The notes: a model not told the origin generated them from the letters alone. Shown: positions 21,429-35,100, counted from the stretch's first letter. The stretch: 64,000 nucleotides of DNA from Pochonia chlamydosporia 170 (GCF_001653235.2 NC_035790.1:1612001-1676000); one strand, 5' to 3'. Translations and numbers: made by a program.

Positions 21429-23009
21429 TTACTTCTTGGAAAACCCAACTTCCACCTTGCCAATTGCCCAGGCGGCGGCATATACACCCATCATGCTGGC
21501 AAACACAATAAAAGGCTTTCGCAGAGTATCAAACGTTGATGTCTCGTATGAGATGATGACATCGCGGTCTCGGAAGTCGTCGACCAAATTCTGTGCCTTG
21601 ATGGTCACTGATGTGCGGCCCAAGGTGTCAAGATACGTCTTGTGGACGCCGACTGACGTTTCGACAATGGATGATTCGGGCACTCCGGTGTAGTACTTGA
21701 CGTTGCTACGCTTGTCGTTAGTTACATTTTTCGAATGACCAGCCGAAATGGCATGACTTACCGAGCTCCCTCAGGCAGAACAACTCGAATATGAATTTGT
21801 CCATACTCAACACCCTCGGGCTGCTTGGGACCCTCAAGGAAGGGAACCTTGAGAACATAGCCACCAGTGGCAGTCTTGCGGAGAAGGTTCGCAGCATCCG
21901 AGTTCCATCCAATGGTGAAGGGATAGTTCCAGCCACCAAAAAGGGGATATCGAGGCTTAAGCTCGAGCAATGCCTCGCGCTTGCCGCTTCTGAACTTGGA
22001 TGTCGAAACGTTGCCAATGACATCGGTGAAGTAAGGGTCAACAGTGCCCACCTGGAGAGGCACTCGGAGCTCCTTCAGAGCAGTAGAGGCAGGGTTATAG
22101 AAGGCAGACTGCGCATACTTGACTCGATTGAAAGGAGATGACAAGTTGGCACCACGATGGTGCAGAGTGTATCGTTCCTCAAACGCAATATTGCCTCCCC
22201 AATGGCTGACCTCGATATCACGTTCCAGGGTGGAAACGTGGGTCACGGGCTTGGTAAACTCGAATCGAACTTGAGCAGGCGACGCGGCTCCAGCTGGCTT
22301 CTCACCGAAAGGACCGTATGTGAGCTTGGCACCCTGCTTCTGCGGTAACTCGTCCTTGCCTTCTGTAATCTTGGTATAATCGGGCACTGAGGCTGACGCG
22401 GCTTTGATCTCGGTCTTTTGTTTTGAGGTGGGATAAGCAGACGGCGCATAGATGGAGAAGTCGTAGACGAGAAATTGCTTGTCGTCCTGCTTGATGGAGG
22501 CAGGCAGAGGCTTGTATGCCTTCAGATTGTAGAACGAAATGCCGAGAGTCTGCTGGCCGCCGGCCTTGAGCGGGGTTGGGAGACGTATACGGTAATACTG
22601 AACATTGCTAAAAGAATTGATGGCCCAGTCAGCTTTCGTATGATGAAGGGAGCATTAGTATTGCAAAATGGGTGACGGACCTGTTGGGATCATATTCGAC
22701 TGCCTGTGAAATAAACGGTCCTGCGTTGGCGTCCTTGCGGTCCTTTACTTCAAATCCACCAACTCGAGCAATCTGCTCTGTCGTGAAGGGCAGGTAGTAT
22801 TCGCTTTGCGGCTCCTTGGACACATTCTCTACTAGTACATTGATCTGCTCCTTGGCGTAGTTCTTCTCCAAAGAAATGATATGGACCAGATTGGCATTCT
22901 TGAAGACTTGCGGCGGCTTGAACTGCGATGGCTGTGAATCCCCAGAGGATGCGGCGAAGGCACTGGAAGCGACGGCCAGGAACGCCGATGCGATTGATAA
23001 TGGCTTCAT
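21429..23009 (-). CDS. ost1: Oligosaccharyltransferase subunit OST1 (ribophorin I)
   Basis: Ost1 is a subunit of the ER oligosaccharyltransferase that N-glycosylates nascent proteins. Three exons (23009-22681, 22607-21762, 21705-21429) encode 483 residues. Residues 1-19 are a signal peptide (MKPLSIASAFLAVASSAFA). The lumenal ribophorin domain follows, with VFKNANLVHIISLEKNYAKE, EYYLPFTTEQIARVGGFEV, the conserved DIEVSHWGGNIAFEE and PRYPLFGGWNYPFTIGWN. One membrane span (PFIVFASMMGVYAAAWAIG) lies near the C-terminus, followed by a short Lys-rich tail ending FSKK, which also looks like a dilysine-type ER signal. Introns are 73 and 56 bp. Length matches yeast Ost1 (about 476). It is divergent from hexokinase. 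Confidence 0.95.
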
Positions 23010-24702
23010 TGTGACAAATGAATGGAAAGGGCGCTCATTGATTTGCGCACACGCCCGATGTTGCGAATCTGAAGGTCCAAGGAGGATGTCGCTTGGTCGC
23101 TTGGAGACACCTTGACGCAAGCTCCTGAGCCAGTTCGCCCAAACGACATACGTTTCCTGAGCTTGCAGCTTGGGGTCCAATCATGGTCGAGAAGTGGGGC
23201 ACCATAAAATGGTTCCTCTTGCAGCTGAGCTCTGAGTGAAAGATTTGGATGGGTTAGGTTCACGACGAATCAAAGACACCCCAGTTGACAAAAAATGAAC
23301 ATTGCAATAGTCCATTTGACAATAGTAATCCTCAAAAGTGTTTCGGCATTGTGAATTACCGCGAAGTGTGCCGTGGACTGGGGCTGCTCAACAGAGGGAT
23401 AATATCTTTCCGCATGGAGAAAGAGATGTGTGGAGTGCAAAACGCCAGACACTTCACCACTTATTAGGCACCAGTAGGCAGGTAGTTGTCTCAGACAGTT
23501 TTGACGGCATCATCGCATTGACAGCTTATTATTGCACCGAAATTTTTCAATGGTTGTACGGCTGTCGCCAAATGTGGCCCGGAATATGTAGAGAAAATCC
23601 AAATCAGAAATCACATCTGAAATCAAGGGCTTCGGAATAAGAAGTGACGAAAAATTGACAGTACAGTAACATTGAAGCTGTTCAGATTGCCAAGTCAACA
23701 TTGAAGGTCTAGACCGACTGTCTCAGTGTGCCAGTGACTCCGGACGTCCTTCCTCTCTTTGTCCTTGTCTGGTCAATCACCCTGCATGCAGGATGCATCA
23801 CCATCACCCTACCATGCCAAACGCCTTTGTGGGCATACCTATGTAGGTGGTGTCGCCACCAGTTGGTCGTGCCATATGGTTCATAAGTTTCCTCCTACAT
23901 CGTGTTGCATGATAAGGCTCCTGAGGGACTGGAGGCAGTGATGAATCGTGGCTGGCGCATTGTTATGGTTTGTCATGATAAGTTGGTGTAAATGTAATAG
24001 AATGAGTGATGTCTGAACAATCATCAGTCAGATCGTCAGTCAGGCTGCTGCGGCCCACACCAACAAAAGCGGGCCGCTTCAATTGCATTCGCCGGACGCG
24101 GACAAGAACATTGAAGGCCTGGCAGGACACAGTCAGGGCAGCACAGGGCCTGGCCGCTTGAAGGCTGGCGCTTGGTCCATGAGCTAGTTAGTTGACCAGT
24201 TGACATCAATCCAGTGGCTGGGTGCATGTGGGCCATCGGCGGCACTGGAAGCGGCCTTCCGGTGGTTCCTTGGCGGGTGTTTGAGTGGCTGACGGCTGTT
24301 CCAGCGCCCCTCAACAGCTGTTGTTAGGCCAGGCTAGCTTGTCAGTTTGGCGTCTGGTCACTGGTCTGCCCTGCACCAGATGGCTGCACAGCATGTCTGG
24401 CTGCTGCATGTGCTCATTGTTTGAGCTCAACGAATACTTGACCACGCCTTGACCGTCTACTCCATACACCACCTTCTCCAGACCACAACTTCTCTCCTCG
24501 TCACATCCGCACCGACACCCCGTAGAAGCTTTTGTATACCCCATCTGGATCTTTGTTCTCTGCACGGATTCACTTTAGGCATTGCACAACCAACGGCACC
24601 TTTCCACTGACTGCAGCCTCATCAATCGCAGCCGACGACAAAGCTTCTGTCTCCAGCTAGCCCTCCACCCCGCCATCGTCATACATACATACATCGTTCA
24701 AA
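23010..24702. other. Divergent promoter region of OST1 and hexokinase
   Basis: No gene is supported in this 1.7-kb stretch. The 250 bp before the hexokinase start are rich in C and T on the plus strand, typical of strong fungal promoters and leaders. Confidence 0.5.
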
Positions 24703-26913
24703 ATGGTTGGTCTTGGGCCGCGTCCGCCGCCATCTAGAAAGGGTATGTTGAAGTAAATCACGTTGGTTTCCCGTTGTATCTATTCGGTTATCTCGTATGA
24801 TCGCAGACGCTCGATAATTCATGCTAGCAGCACCTCTTCCTTGGGGACCAAGTGGCTCCGAGCTTCTGGGCGGGCGAAATGCGAAAGATCTGTTCCATGT
24901 GACGCATTGGTCAACAACCCCTCCAGCAATTCAAGGCCTCGACCGGTTGTGTTACACGGACGAAGAATTATGGCGACACGGGCGTTGTGAACTTAATCTG
25001 CGAACTGCGGAGGTGGTATGAAAAGGTCGAAAACTTGGTACTGTACAGGGCATAGCCATGTTCATTTGACAGAACAAGGCGGACCAAGCGGTTCGATGAA
25101 GAGGTGTTTTTTTTCCCGCAATGCCAGTTTTTTGGGTCTTATAAACTATCTTTGTTTCCCACATAGACAGCTTTGTGATGCGTGCTTGCTTCCTTTCAAC
25201 CTAAATTGCTGCTGCACAATCCAAACATAATGGCTGACGCACTTCCTACAGGCTCCAAGGCGGATATTCCCCAGGATCTGCTCAATGAGGTCAAGAGGCT
25301 GGAGGACCTCTTCACTGTTGACACGCAGCTGCTCAAGAAGATTACCGACCATTTCATCTCCGAGTTGGCCAAAGGTTCGTTACTCCAGTTTGCTTGACTG
25401 CACTTGCAACATGGCTGATAAGCATCCGTGCAGGTCTGAGTGTCGAGGGTGGCAGCATTGTAAGTCAACATATAGCGCCTCCTATGTCAATTACTAACAT
25501 TTCATTAGCCTATGAACCCAACCTGGGTCATGTCATTTCCCGATGGTAACGAAACTGGTACATTCCTTGCCCTTGACATGGGCGGCACCAACCTCCGCGT
25601 GTGCCAAATCACCCTGACCGACCAGAAGTCCGAATTCGACATTCTTCAATCCAAGTACCGTATGCCAGAAGAACTCAAGACTGGCAACTCGGATGAGCTC
25701 TGGGAATACATTGCGGACTGCCTGCAGCAGTTCGTGGAGACTCACCACGGCGATTGCGCTGGCATTGATACCCTTCCTCTCGGTTTCACTTTTTCGTATC
25801 CCGCTACGCAGAACTACATTGACGAGGGCATTCTCCAGAGATGGACCAAGGGATTTGATATTGCCGGAGTAGAGGGAGAGAATGTCGTTCCCATGTTGAA
25901 TAATGCCCTCGAAAAGAAGGTCCGTGACTTTCCCAACGGTTTTCTTCTACCAGGCGCTAACTTCTGAATCGTAGGGTGTACCAATCAGACTAACTGCCCT
26001 GATCAATGATACGACCGGAACCATGATTGCCTCCGCGTACACCGACCCTAAGATGAAGATTGGATGCATTTTTGGCACGGGCTGTAATGCTGCTTACATG
26101 GAGGACGTCGGCTCCATCCCTAAGCTTGCTCACATGAAGCTGCCCCCTGAGACTCCGATGGCTATCAACTGCGAGTGGGGTGCCTTCGACAACGAGCACA
26201 AGGTGCTCCCCAGAACTGAGTTTGATAAGATCATTGACCGTGACTCTCCTCGGCCCGGGCAGCAGGCGTTTGAGAAGATGATTGCCGGTCTGTACCTGGG
26301 CGAAATCTTCCGACTGGTGCTGGTCGACTTGCACGACAATCGTGACGTGCACGTCTTCGAGGGTCAGGATATCTCTCTGCTCCGCAAGGCCTACTCTTTG
26401 GATTCCTCCTTCCTTTCTGCCGTTGAAGAGTATGTAGTCAGCCATCGTGTTTCTTCTCGAGTACGTATGCTAACATGACATCACTCCAGGGATCCCTTTG
26501 AGAACTTGCAAGAGACTGCCGATTTGTTCAACGCCAAGCTCGGCATTGTCTGCACACGACCCGAGTTGGAGCTTATTCGACGACTTGCCGAGCTTATTGG
26601 CACCCGTGCTGCGCGCCTCTCCGCCTGTGGTGTTTCTGCTATCTGCAAGAAGAAGGATTTCAAGACGTGCCATGTTGGTGCTGACGGATCCGTCTTCAAC
26701 AAGTACCCTCACTTCAAGGCCCGCGGTGCCCAAGCTCTTCGCGAAATTCTTGACTGGCCAGAGAAGACGGACCCCAAGGAGGAGGATCCCATTGAGATTC
26801 TTGCTGCCGAAGACGGCAGTGGTGTAGGTGCAGCTCTGATTGCCGCGCTGACCCTGAAGAGAGTCAAGGCCGGCAACGTTGCTGGTGTTCTGCACCCCGA
26901 GCACTTTAAGTAA
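24703..26913 (+). CDS. hxk1: Hexokinase
   Basis: Hexokinase phosphorylates glucose and fructose at the entry to glycolysis, and fungal forms also take part in glucose repression. Six exons (24703-24742, 25252-25374, 25434-25459, 25509-25919, 25975-26429, 26490-26913) encode 492 residues. The short first exon gives the fungal N-terminus MVGLGPRPPPSRKG. The phosphate-binding LDMGGTNLRV lies at 85-94, the sugar-binding LGFTFSYPATQ near 155-165, the catalytic Asp at about 212 (LINDTTGT), and the adenosine-binding GSGVGAALIAAL near the C-terminus. Intron 1 is unusually long (509 bp). An in-frame ATG at 25230 (MADALPTG), 22 bp before exon 2, offers an alternative start without exon 1. All other introns are 49-60 bp. 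Confidence 0.94.
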
Positions 26914-27141
26914 ATGTGCGTGCTGGAATGAGTAAGAAAAAGCATTTAAAAAAGAAACATTTGCCACGTCTTCTAGAAAGAACCAACATTGGTCAAAAGA
27001 TATCGCCAATCTGAAGACAGATAGACTCCAATACAATGCAGCTGTCGTGCAAAAACCAACTTATTCGCTTCTTGTGAGATACACATGTGGCGATTTATCC
27101 AGTCTTTGTATCTTTAATTTTCTGTTTTACATCTATGAGCT

Positions 27142-28523
27142 CTATCCCATGAATGTACACACAGGCAACCTGTACTCTGCACCACAACAGTTAGCAAAAT
27201 AATCCAAATATGCAACATCGCAATGGGCAACTTACTATCCAGCGTCCAGTACCGTCTCCGTACACCCTCCCACTCGCCCTTCCCATCCTCCTTCAGTCCC
27301 TTCATATCAACATCACTCACCTCCCACTCCACATCCAAACCAGCATCCGCGCCATGCATCTCAACAACCTTTGTATAAACATCATAGCAGACCTGTCTAT
27401 CTGCGCCCAATCCATTAAAAAAGCTAAATCTCCCTTCCTGATCCATTAGCCCGGGTATATACTCCATAAAAAACATCTTGAGCTGCGAGTAGTCCTCGCC
27501 AAATGTGTCAAAGTAAATCGCGTCGTAGACCTCCCCCTGCTCCAGCAACTTGGGCACTATATCCTGCCACTTCCCCGCCCAGACTTTGAATGCGCCGTCC
27601 TCGGGGCCGCTCTTCTCCCATGCCTGGCCGAACTTGGAGTCTGGCTGGGCGAGGTGTTCTAGCACGGAGGGGTGTGCTTCGATGATGTGGTGTCGTGATG
27701 GGTCTGTCTGGGCGAACATGCTGTCTATGATGCCCATTCCGAATCCGATGTTGAGGATGCGCTTGCCTGCTTGGTTTTCGGGGTCGGGGAGGAGGGCTTT
27801 GACGGAGCGGCGCATGATGTCGGTTTCCCAGGACATCATGACGCCGTTTAGGTCGGCGTCGAGGAGTTTGGAGGCGTCGTATGTTAGTTTTGACGAGAGG
27901 TATTCTTCGCTTGTGACGGTCTTTTCCGCTGCGTCGGGGGCGATGAAGCGTTGTGTGTCTTGGTCTGGTTGGGCTTGGTCGTCTGTGGTGTCCATGGCGT
28001 CTCCGTTTTGGTCGGCTGATGCTTCTTCACCTTTGCTAGGGTTATCTGCTTCATCTTCATTGTCTTCGGCGTCTGATCCTGAGGAAAGCTCTTCGTAGCC
28101 ATCCATCAGGGAGAAGAGAAGCTCTGCGCGGACGCCTGCGTCTACACACATCTCGTATAAAGCCTTGCGACCTAATCGGTATGCGACGCAGCCAGGGGTC
28201 TCATTGTTGCTATCGACATCGTTCCAGATGGCTCCCGAGAAGAAAAGCTCTTGCAGTACTGCTCTTGCTTCCTCGACGCAGCCGTCTTCACCATCTTCGG
28301 AATTGTTGGAGTTTGGACCTGCAGGACCACAGGCGCGAATGGCTGCGTGGAGCGGAGTTTCACCAGTTTTGGGGTCCTGCGCACTGGCTTTGCCGCGGAC
28401 GTCGAGGAGGGTCTTGAGGCCGGAGAGGTCGTGGCCCCAGGCGTGGTATAAGATGTCGCGAGTGTCTTGGGGGCAGTCGGAGGATATCCTCGTGGGCATG
28501 GAGTCGTCGATGGAAGAGGACAT
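27142..28523 (-). CDS. rmt2: Protein arginine N5-methyltransferase RMT2
   Basis: RMT2 methylates the delta nitrogen of an arginine, in yeast on ribosomal protein Rpl12. Exon 1 (28523-27236) and a tiny exon 2 (27176-27142), joined by a 59-bp intron (GTAAGT to GTGCAG), give 440 residues ending YRLPVCTFMG, as in the family. The N-terminus has ankyrin-like text (GETPLHAAIRACG, GAIWNDVDSNNETPGCVAYR). An acidic insert lies at about 145-195, then MMSWETDIMRRSV, SAM motif I (ILNIGFGMGIID), the EAHP motif, and YDAIYFDTFGEDY. Without splicing the frame runs on into an unrelated tail, so the intron is well supported. The stop faces the hexokinase stop across about 230 bp. Confidence 0.94.
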
Positions 28524-29442
28524 TGCTGCGGCAGGTTGCTGGGGCGGAATTGCCGCTTGAATTGGGTTGAGGGAGCGGCTGGATTAATGTCGTACACCAA
28601 TTCGCTCCGGGAGTCCAAGAAAGAAGGGTTCCTCACTGGGAATAGCTTCAATTCCGGTGTAGTCGACAGCGTAAAAAATATTTATTTCTTGGAGGGACTG
28701 TTGTTGCCCCGCTATGGGCTAGATTATGCCGAAGGCGGGTCAAAAGAGGGACGAGACCAGCACACGAGCCTCAGCCGAACACAAGCGTTGAATTGAGACC
28801 GGAGCCAACAGCCCCCAAGCATCCACCAACCAGCAGACTGGAGACATGGACGGGTTTGTGGCGGCTACACCAGCATGGGCAGTCGCATTAGTGCCATGGT
28901 TCATCGCTGAGCTGCTGTGGATCAACCATAGCCGACCCTGGCTCCCACTAGCAGCCTGACCTCTCGGGCCACTTGTCGGTCGGCAGACCTGCTGGAGCTA
29001 CATGAAGCTACCAGGACTTGCCCCTCTTCTCTGCTGGCACGTTGCCCCGGCCGGAAGCGTGATTCGCCAATGCCTCTTCTGTTTCTGTACTGGTTCCAGC
29101 CATCACAAGCATCTTCAACATCAAAACCGTTTCCACATCGTCACATCTGCTGCAGGCAGGTCAACTATTCCGTGCCTGCATTTGTGCGGACGGTCTTGCC
29201 ATCCAAAATTTTTTATGCCTTGAGGTGAGCTGCTGGCGACTCGTCTATTTACCCCATTCCCGCCCTCTCCGTGCGTTGCCTATCAGCTGTTTTTGCTAGA
29301 CCGCGGGTGCTCATCAACTTCAACTTCGAGCCATCTGCCTCTGGCGTCGCCCATGCTGATTGTCAAAGACTTCAAGGCAATCGACAACCCGTGGAAAGTA
29401 TCGACCAAGAGCAAGTTCAAAGCCAAGCCCGGCGTCTTCGTC
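28524..29442. other. Divergent promoter region of RMT2 and VTC4
   Basis: The frame of VTC4 extends upstream to 29293, but the SPX consensus starts at the Met at 29443, so the upstream part is treated as leader. No other gene is seen. Confidence 0.5.
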
Positions 29443-31861
29443 ATGAAGTTCGGCGAGCAGCTCCGGTCGAGCGTCATCCGGGAGTACCAGTGGTATTACA
29501 TCGATTACAATGGTCTGAAGGCCGAGCTCAAGAATGCCACTGGCCCGGCAAAGACTGGCGATGCCGAAGGAAACGAATGGACCGAGGAGGATGAGATTCG
29601 ATTTGTTGGGAAGCTCGAGGCAGAGCTGGAGAAGGTCCATACCAAGCAGCAGGTCAAGGCCATGGAAATTTCTCGACGAATTGCCGTCAGTGACCACGAG
29701 GTGAAGGATGTCGTCAATCGACTGAATGAACGTGATCTTGGCGAAGGCGGTCCTAGTGAGGAAGAATTTCTGCTGTTGGAGGAGGACTTGAGTGATATCA
29801 TTGCCGACGTCCACGACCTGGCCAAGTTTGTCCAGCTCAACTATACAGGCTTCTACAAGATCATCAAGAAGCACGATGTAGGTCCGCCGTAAATCACCGA
29901 TTCGTTGATGATAACTAATCGAAATGATAGAAAATGACGGGGTGGCATCTTCGACCGGTTTTCGACACCCGACTCAAGGCGAAGCCGTTTTACAAGGAGA
30001 ATTACGACGCCTCCGTCATCAAGTTGTCAAAATTGTACAACCTGGTTCGAACCCGCGGCAATCCCGTCAAGGGTGATAGCGCTGCTGGAGGTGGGCAGGC
30101 AAACTTTGTTCGCCAGACAACAAAGTATTGGGTTCACCCTGACAACGTCACCGAGCTGAAGCTCATTATCCTCAAACATTTGCCAGTGCTAGTTTTCAAC
30201 GCCAGCAAGGAATTCGATCAGCAAGATTCGGCCATTACGTCCATCTACTATGACAACCCGGAGAAGTGGGACCTTTATGAAGGCCGATTGAAGAAGACTG
30301 AGGGAGCCGAAGCCATTCGACTGAGATGGTATGGAGGAATGCAAACTGAGACTATTTTTGTCGAACGAAAAACCCATAGAGAAGATTGGACCGGGGAGAA
30401 GTCTGTCAAGGCTCGTTTCTCCCTCAAGGAGAAGAACGTGAATGCATACATGCGTGGTGAGCTATTGCCTGCCGCCATTTTTGAGAAGGCGCGCAAAGAG
30501 GGCAAGAAGTCAGAGAAGGCTATTGCAGAAGATGAACGATTGGCCGCCGAAATCCAGTATTCTGTCTTGAAGCATGGCTACAAGCCTGTGTGCCGATCGT
30601 TTTATAACCGAACCGCCTTTCAGCTTCCGGCAGACGCACGTGTCCGAATTTCTCTGGACACTGAGCTTACAATGGTCCGCGAGGATAATCTTGATGGACG
30701 ACGACGGAGTGGCGATAATTGGAGACGAATGGATATTGGAGTCGATTGGCCCTTCTCGCAGCTACCGCCTGAGGATGTAGTTCGATTTCCTTACGCCGTT
30801 CTCGAGGTGAAGCTCCAGACGCAAATGGGACAAGAGCCCCCGGAGTGGGTGCGACAACTTATCGCCTCACATCTGGTAGAGGCAGTGCCTAAGTTTTCCA
30901 AATTCATCCACGGAACGGCTTGTTTATTCCCTGATCGCATCAATCTTTTGCCCTTCTGGATGCCACAGATGGATGTTGACATCCGCAAGCCTGCCTCGCA
31001 TGATTTTGGTATCCGTAGACCTGGTCTGTCAGGCACGACCAACACATCAGACGATGACGAGGAGGACCTGGACTCTGACGATGAAGAAATGCGGCTGGCC
31101 GCCCGTCCTGCTACCTCGAACGGACAGTCCAGCTCGCGGTCTCTTCCCGGTCCGAGCGACGCGGAGGGCCAGACAGTGGACCAAATCGGTGCCAATGACG
31201 ATTACCCAATCTATGACTCCGATGATGAATACGATCCCAACTATGAGCTGGAAGAGGCGAGACGTGTCGGAGGATATCACTACTATACGACCTTGCTCGC
31301 CACCAAGGGCCGAGCGGTGCGGGACGGGACTCTCAACATTCTCAAGTACAATTCCTGCTCCACGAAGTACACAAGTCCCTCGTAGCGCTAGGCTCCAAGC
31401 GCTCTTTGGATCCAACGATATTCAACAGAAAAAGTTCAAAGCACCCCCGGGCAAGAAGATCTACGTTCCCGTCCGTGTGGAACCCAAGGTCTTCTTTGCC
31501 GCCGAGAGAACATTCCTTGGCTGGGTAAGAAACACTAGTCTCCTGAATTACACTGCACAGATAACTGACCTGAATATAGCTCGAATACTCCATCTACATT
31601 GGTACCATTGCTGTCACCCTCCTCAATTTTGGCGACCACCCAACTCGTACTTCTTTCTTTGTTGCGGGCGTATTTACGCTCCTGGCAATTCTCAGTCTGT
31701 GCTACTCTGTGGGTATTTACCTGTACAGAAGCAAATCGATTCGAAACCGCAAGGCAGCTAGGTACTATGATAAATGGGGACCAAGTGTGCTTTGTGTATC
31801 GTTGTTTGTAGCTGTAGCGTTGAATTTCGGCTTTGAGGGTAGGGAGAGGAAAGTTTGGTGA
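29443..31861 (+). CDS. vtc4: Vacuolar transporter chaperone 4, polyphosphate polymerase
   Basis: VTC4 makes polyphosphate from ATP and feeds it into the vacuole as part of the VTC complex. Four exons (29443-29877, 29931-31345, 31392-31524, 31580-31861) encode 754 residues. The SPX domain, a sensor of inositol pyrophosphate, fills residues 1-145 ([20 protein letters not shown] onward). The catalytic tunnel domain follows at about 185-480, with [24 protein letters not shown] and [11 protein letters not shown], the basic residues expected for phosphate binding. A long acidic linker follows. The C-terminus has three membrane spans: [35 protein letters not shown] and [18 protein letters not shown]. 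Intron 2 has two in-frame acceptors six bases apart (31385 and 31391). Presence of the catalytic residues marks it as VTC4 rather than VTC2/3. Confidence 0.95.
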
Positions 31862-32156
31862 AAGATGAGAATGTGTATATTGTCATGGGGTAGAACATTA
31901 CTGTTTGGGAGGGATGGAGAGATCAATGGGAGTTTGTTTAATATTTAGGGTCATTGGATATGTCGAATAGCAATGTACAAGATTTTCTCATATGCGTATC
32001 CTCAGTGATGTGTTACAACGAAAATCTCATTAAATCAATGCAGTGATATCTGACAGTTATTAACGCCCAACATGTATCCCAGCCCCTATCCCTTTCCTGA
32101 ACATTCATACTCATATACTATTGGCATCCCGACGTCAAAATCTACAAGAAACAGGT

Positions 32157-35100
32157 CTACACAACAGCCGTTACTCGTCGCACGCTCCTCCTGGCACCCT
32201 CACCATTCACCATGATCAGATTCTCCGTCTCCAAAGCCCTCATGACCTCATTGAACTCGGCCGTCTCAACAGGTATACTCGCGCCATCAGCCAAGCGCTT
32301 CGACACGTCGCTCCAACGGACGCTGTTTCCTCCGGCAGTCATGTCATCCAACAACTTGAGAACAGCCTCTCTCAGTTCTCCGCGACGCTTGCGGTCTGCG
32401 GCGCTCGTCCCCTCAGTCAAGAGAGACATGTCAATGCGGCCTTGGGAGTCAGTGGCCGCTGTCTTGAGGGCACTTTGAATCAGACGATTGGCTTCGCGAA
32501 CGTCTTCCTTGGTTACGGTGTGGGAAAGTCGCATCTTGGCGTGAGCTTCGGAGAGACGGATCATGGATTCGAGCTGACGGGTTGTGGCGGTGATGCGCTT
32601 CTCTGCGGCGCGGACGTCCTGACCGAGAGCCCGCATGGCAACGTAGGCTTTGACGAGTTCCTCACCAGCTTCTCGTGAGATGGTGGGTTGGATTTGAGAG
32701 CGGGCGTAGGATATGTAGAGCGTGAGGAACTCGACGGGAAGGATGTCGTTGTTCGAGGGGGCGGAGTGAGGCTTGTCTTCGATGTAGAGAGAGAGGAGAT
32801 GCTTGGCGAGACGCTTGTCCATCTTTTCGTCGACTCGGTCGAGGATAAGATAGACCAGGTCGAAACGGGAGAGGAGGGTAGGGGGGAGGTCAATATTCTG
32901 GGGAACTGAGAGGTCGGGGTTGTAGCGACTGCCGATGGGGTTGGCAGAGGCGAGGATGCTTGTTCTGGCGTTGAGAGTGGTGATGATGCCTGCTTTGGCG
33001 ACGGAGACTGTCTGCTGTTCCATGACTTCGTGGAGAACGGATCGGGTTGCATCTGACATCTTGTCGAACTCGTCGATGCAGCAGACACCACCATCTGACA
33101 GGACCAGTGCACCGGACTCGAGCACAAGTTGCTTGGTTTCTGGGTCGCGAGTCACGTATGCCGTGAGACCGACAGCTGAGGAACCTTTACCACTGGTATA
33201 TACACCACGGGGAGCAATCTTGTGGACATAGGACAGCATCTGCGACTTGGCAGTGGAAGGGTCACCACAGAGCAGCACATTGATGTCGCCTCTGTACTTT
33301 GGGCTACCGCCTTTTTGGAACGTCTTGTTGGTACCGCCAAACAGCTGGAGGAGGATACCCTTCTTGACATCGTCCATTTCGTACAGCGAGGGTGCAAGCG
33401 AACGGGCCAAAAGGTCATAGATGTCATCGCGGGCAGCAGTCTCTCGAATCTTGGCTTCCTCTTCAGGGGTAATAACACGAGTTTGCTCCAGCTCGTTGCT
33501 GCCATTGTCTGCGTCCTCTTCACCTTCAATGCCGAGGGTGGTTGGGTCGGCTCCCATGCGCTTCTTGTCAACTTTTTGGACGTGAAGAACATCAACGTAC
33601 GTCTTGTAGACGCTCTTGATGGCGCGTTGGCGCGGGTTCACACGCACAGGGCTGACTCGAAAGATGCCCGTCAACTGCACTCGATCACCTGCCTTGCAGA
33701 AGTCCACGAGTTCGTTATACACGCAGACTGAAACTGAGTGAGGAGTCTGACCGGCGGGCACGGCGTCTGGGGTTTCTTGCAGCTTAATGACTTGCTTGTC
33801 CTCAAAGGAGCATCTGTTGTGGACAATTTGCATGGAGTTCTTTGATTTGCAGATCTGGCGAGGACACTCAGTTGGTTCGCGAATCTTTCCTCGGTCAAGG
33901 CCGACATTGACGGAATGGTTGCAAACATTGCAGCGGAAAAAGGCATCCTTCATGTCAGGAATAACGGGTGTCGTTCGGATGACAAGACCCTTGATGGAAA
34001 TGAGACGATCCATGTCTGTAGGATACGTTAGCATCGATTCAGCTAGTCTGTGAGTGTCGATGACCTACCAGATGGGTTCAGATCTCTCAGGTTGATTGTC
34101 CTGTCCAGTCCGAAAGGGCGGACAACGTAGAGATTAGCGGATACTTGGTCCTCCAGCGATGGCTGGTCCTGTGGAGGGCGAGGAGTGGCAGGCTCATCAG
34201 GTCTGTCAGAGCTAGGAAAGACAGGCTCAGAACTCTGGGTGCTATTTTGAGTATTTTGACCAGCACTGCTCTGGGATGGTCTGCTCCTGAGGGATTCGGC
34301 TCGCGCTAGTTCAACCATTAAGTCATGAACAGATTGATCCATGACAGGCACGATTTCCTGAGGGTACGCCTGGATCTGGTGCCACAATTTGCGTGTAGGA
34401 GGGTACAGATTCAGGTCGGATATGTCCAGGTAGAGTCTTGTGGTTCCGAGAAGTAGCATATTCTCCAACGCCTCCCAGTACGGTTTGGACTCGGACTCGG
34501 GTGCGGCCGCAACTTCGGCATCTGAAAAGTTATCTCGGTACATTCTGTACTTCTGAGTGAAGTTGCGGAGGAAGTCTTTAAATGCGGCAAAGGTGTCATC
34601 AATGGATACAGTGGTACCCCAAATCAGACTCTGGCCCTGGCCGCCCAAAACATCTGCCTCAGATGTATTTGGATCTCGGTTGGTGAAAGATGCAGCATCC
34701 GAACCTGGAGTCTGGCCTTCTTGAACAACGCGACCAGTATCATCGAGAATGATACGCCGGGGGGCACGAGGCGTCCGTAATGCATCCGAGTTAATATCTC
34801 CACGTCTGTAAGCTGCAGAGCCGCCTCGCTCTGAGCCTACAAATAGGCCACTGCTTTCGCTGCGCAACTCCGACCGATGACCACCAAGTGATCGACCAGG
34901 ACTTGAACTCGGTTCGTATCGGATTGGTGAGGACTCTGCGAGCTGTTAACAAACTTACGACAAGAAAGGGACTATGATGGACCGAAGGAGAGGAGTAGGA
35001 TATTTACCTCCTGCAAGAGTACCGCTCGCTCTAGGTGTTCTCTGGGGATCAGCTCCAGGTGTCTGTGACTCTGACATCTGCCGCAGCGGCGAACTGGGCA

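Noticed and set aside
30030..30060. tRNA B-box-like ggttcgaaccc in VTC4
   Set aside because: It encodes Leu-Val-Arg-Thr-Arg in conserved VTC4 coding sequence, and no A box or cloverleaf surrounds it.
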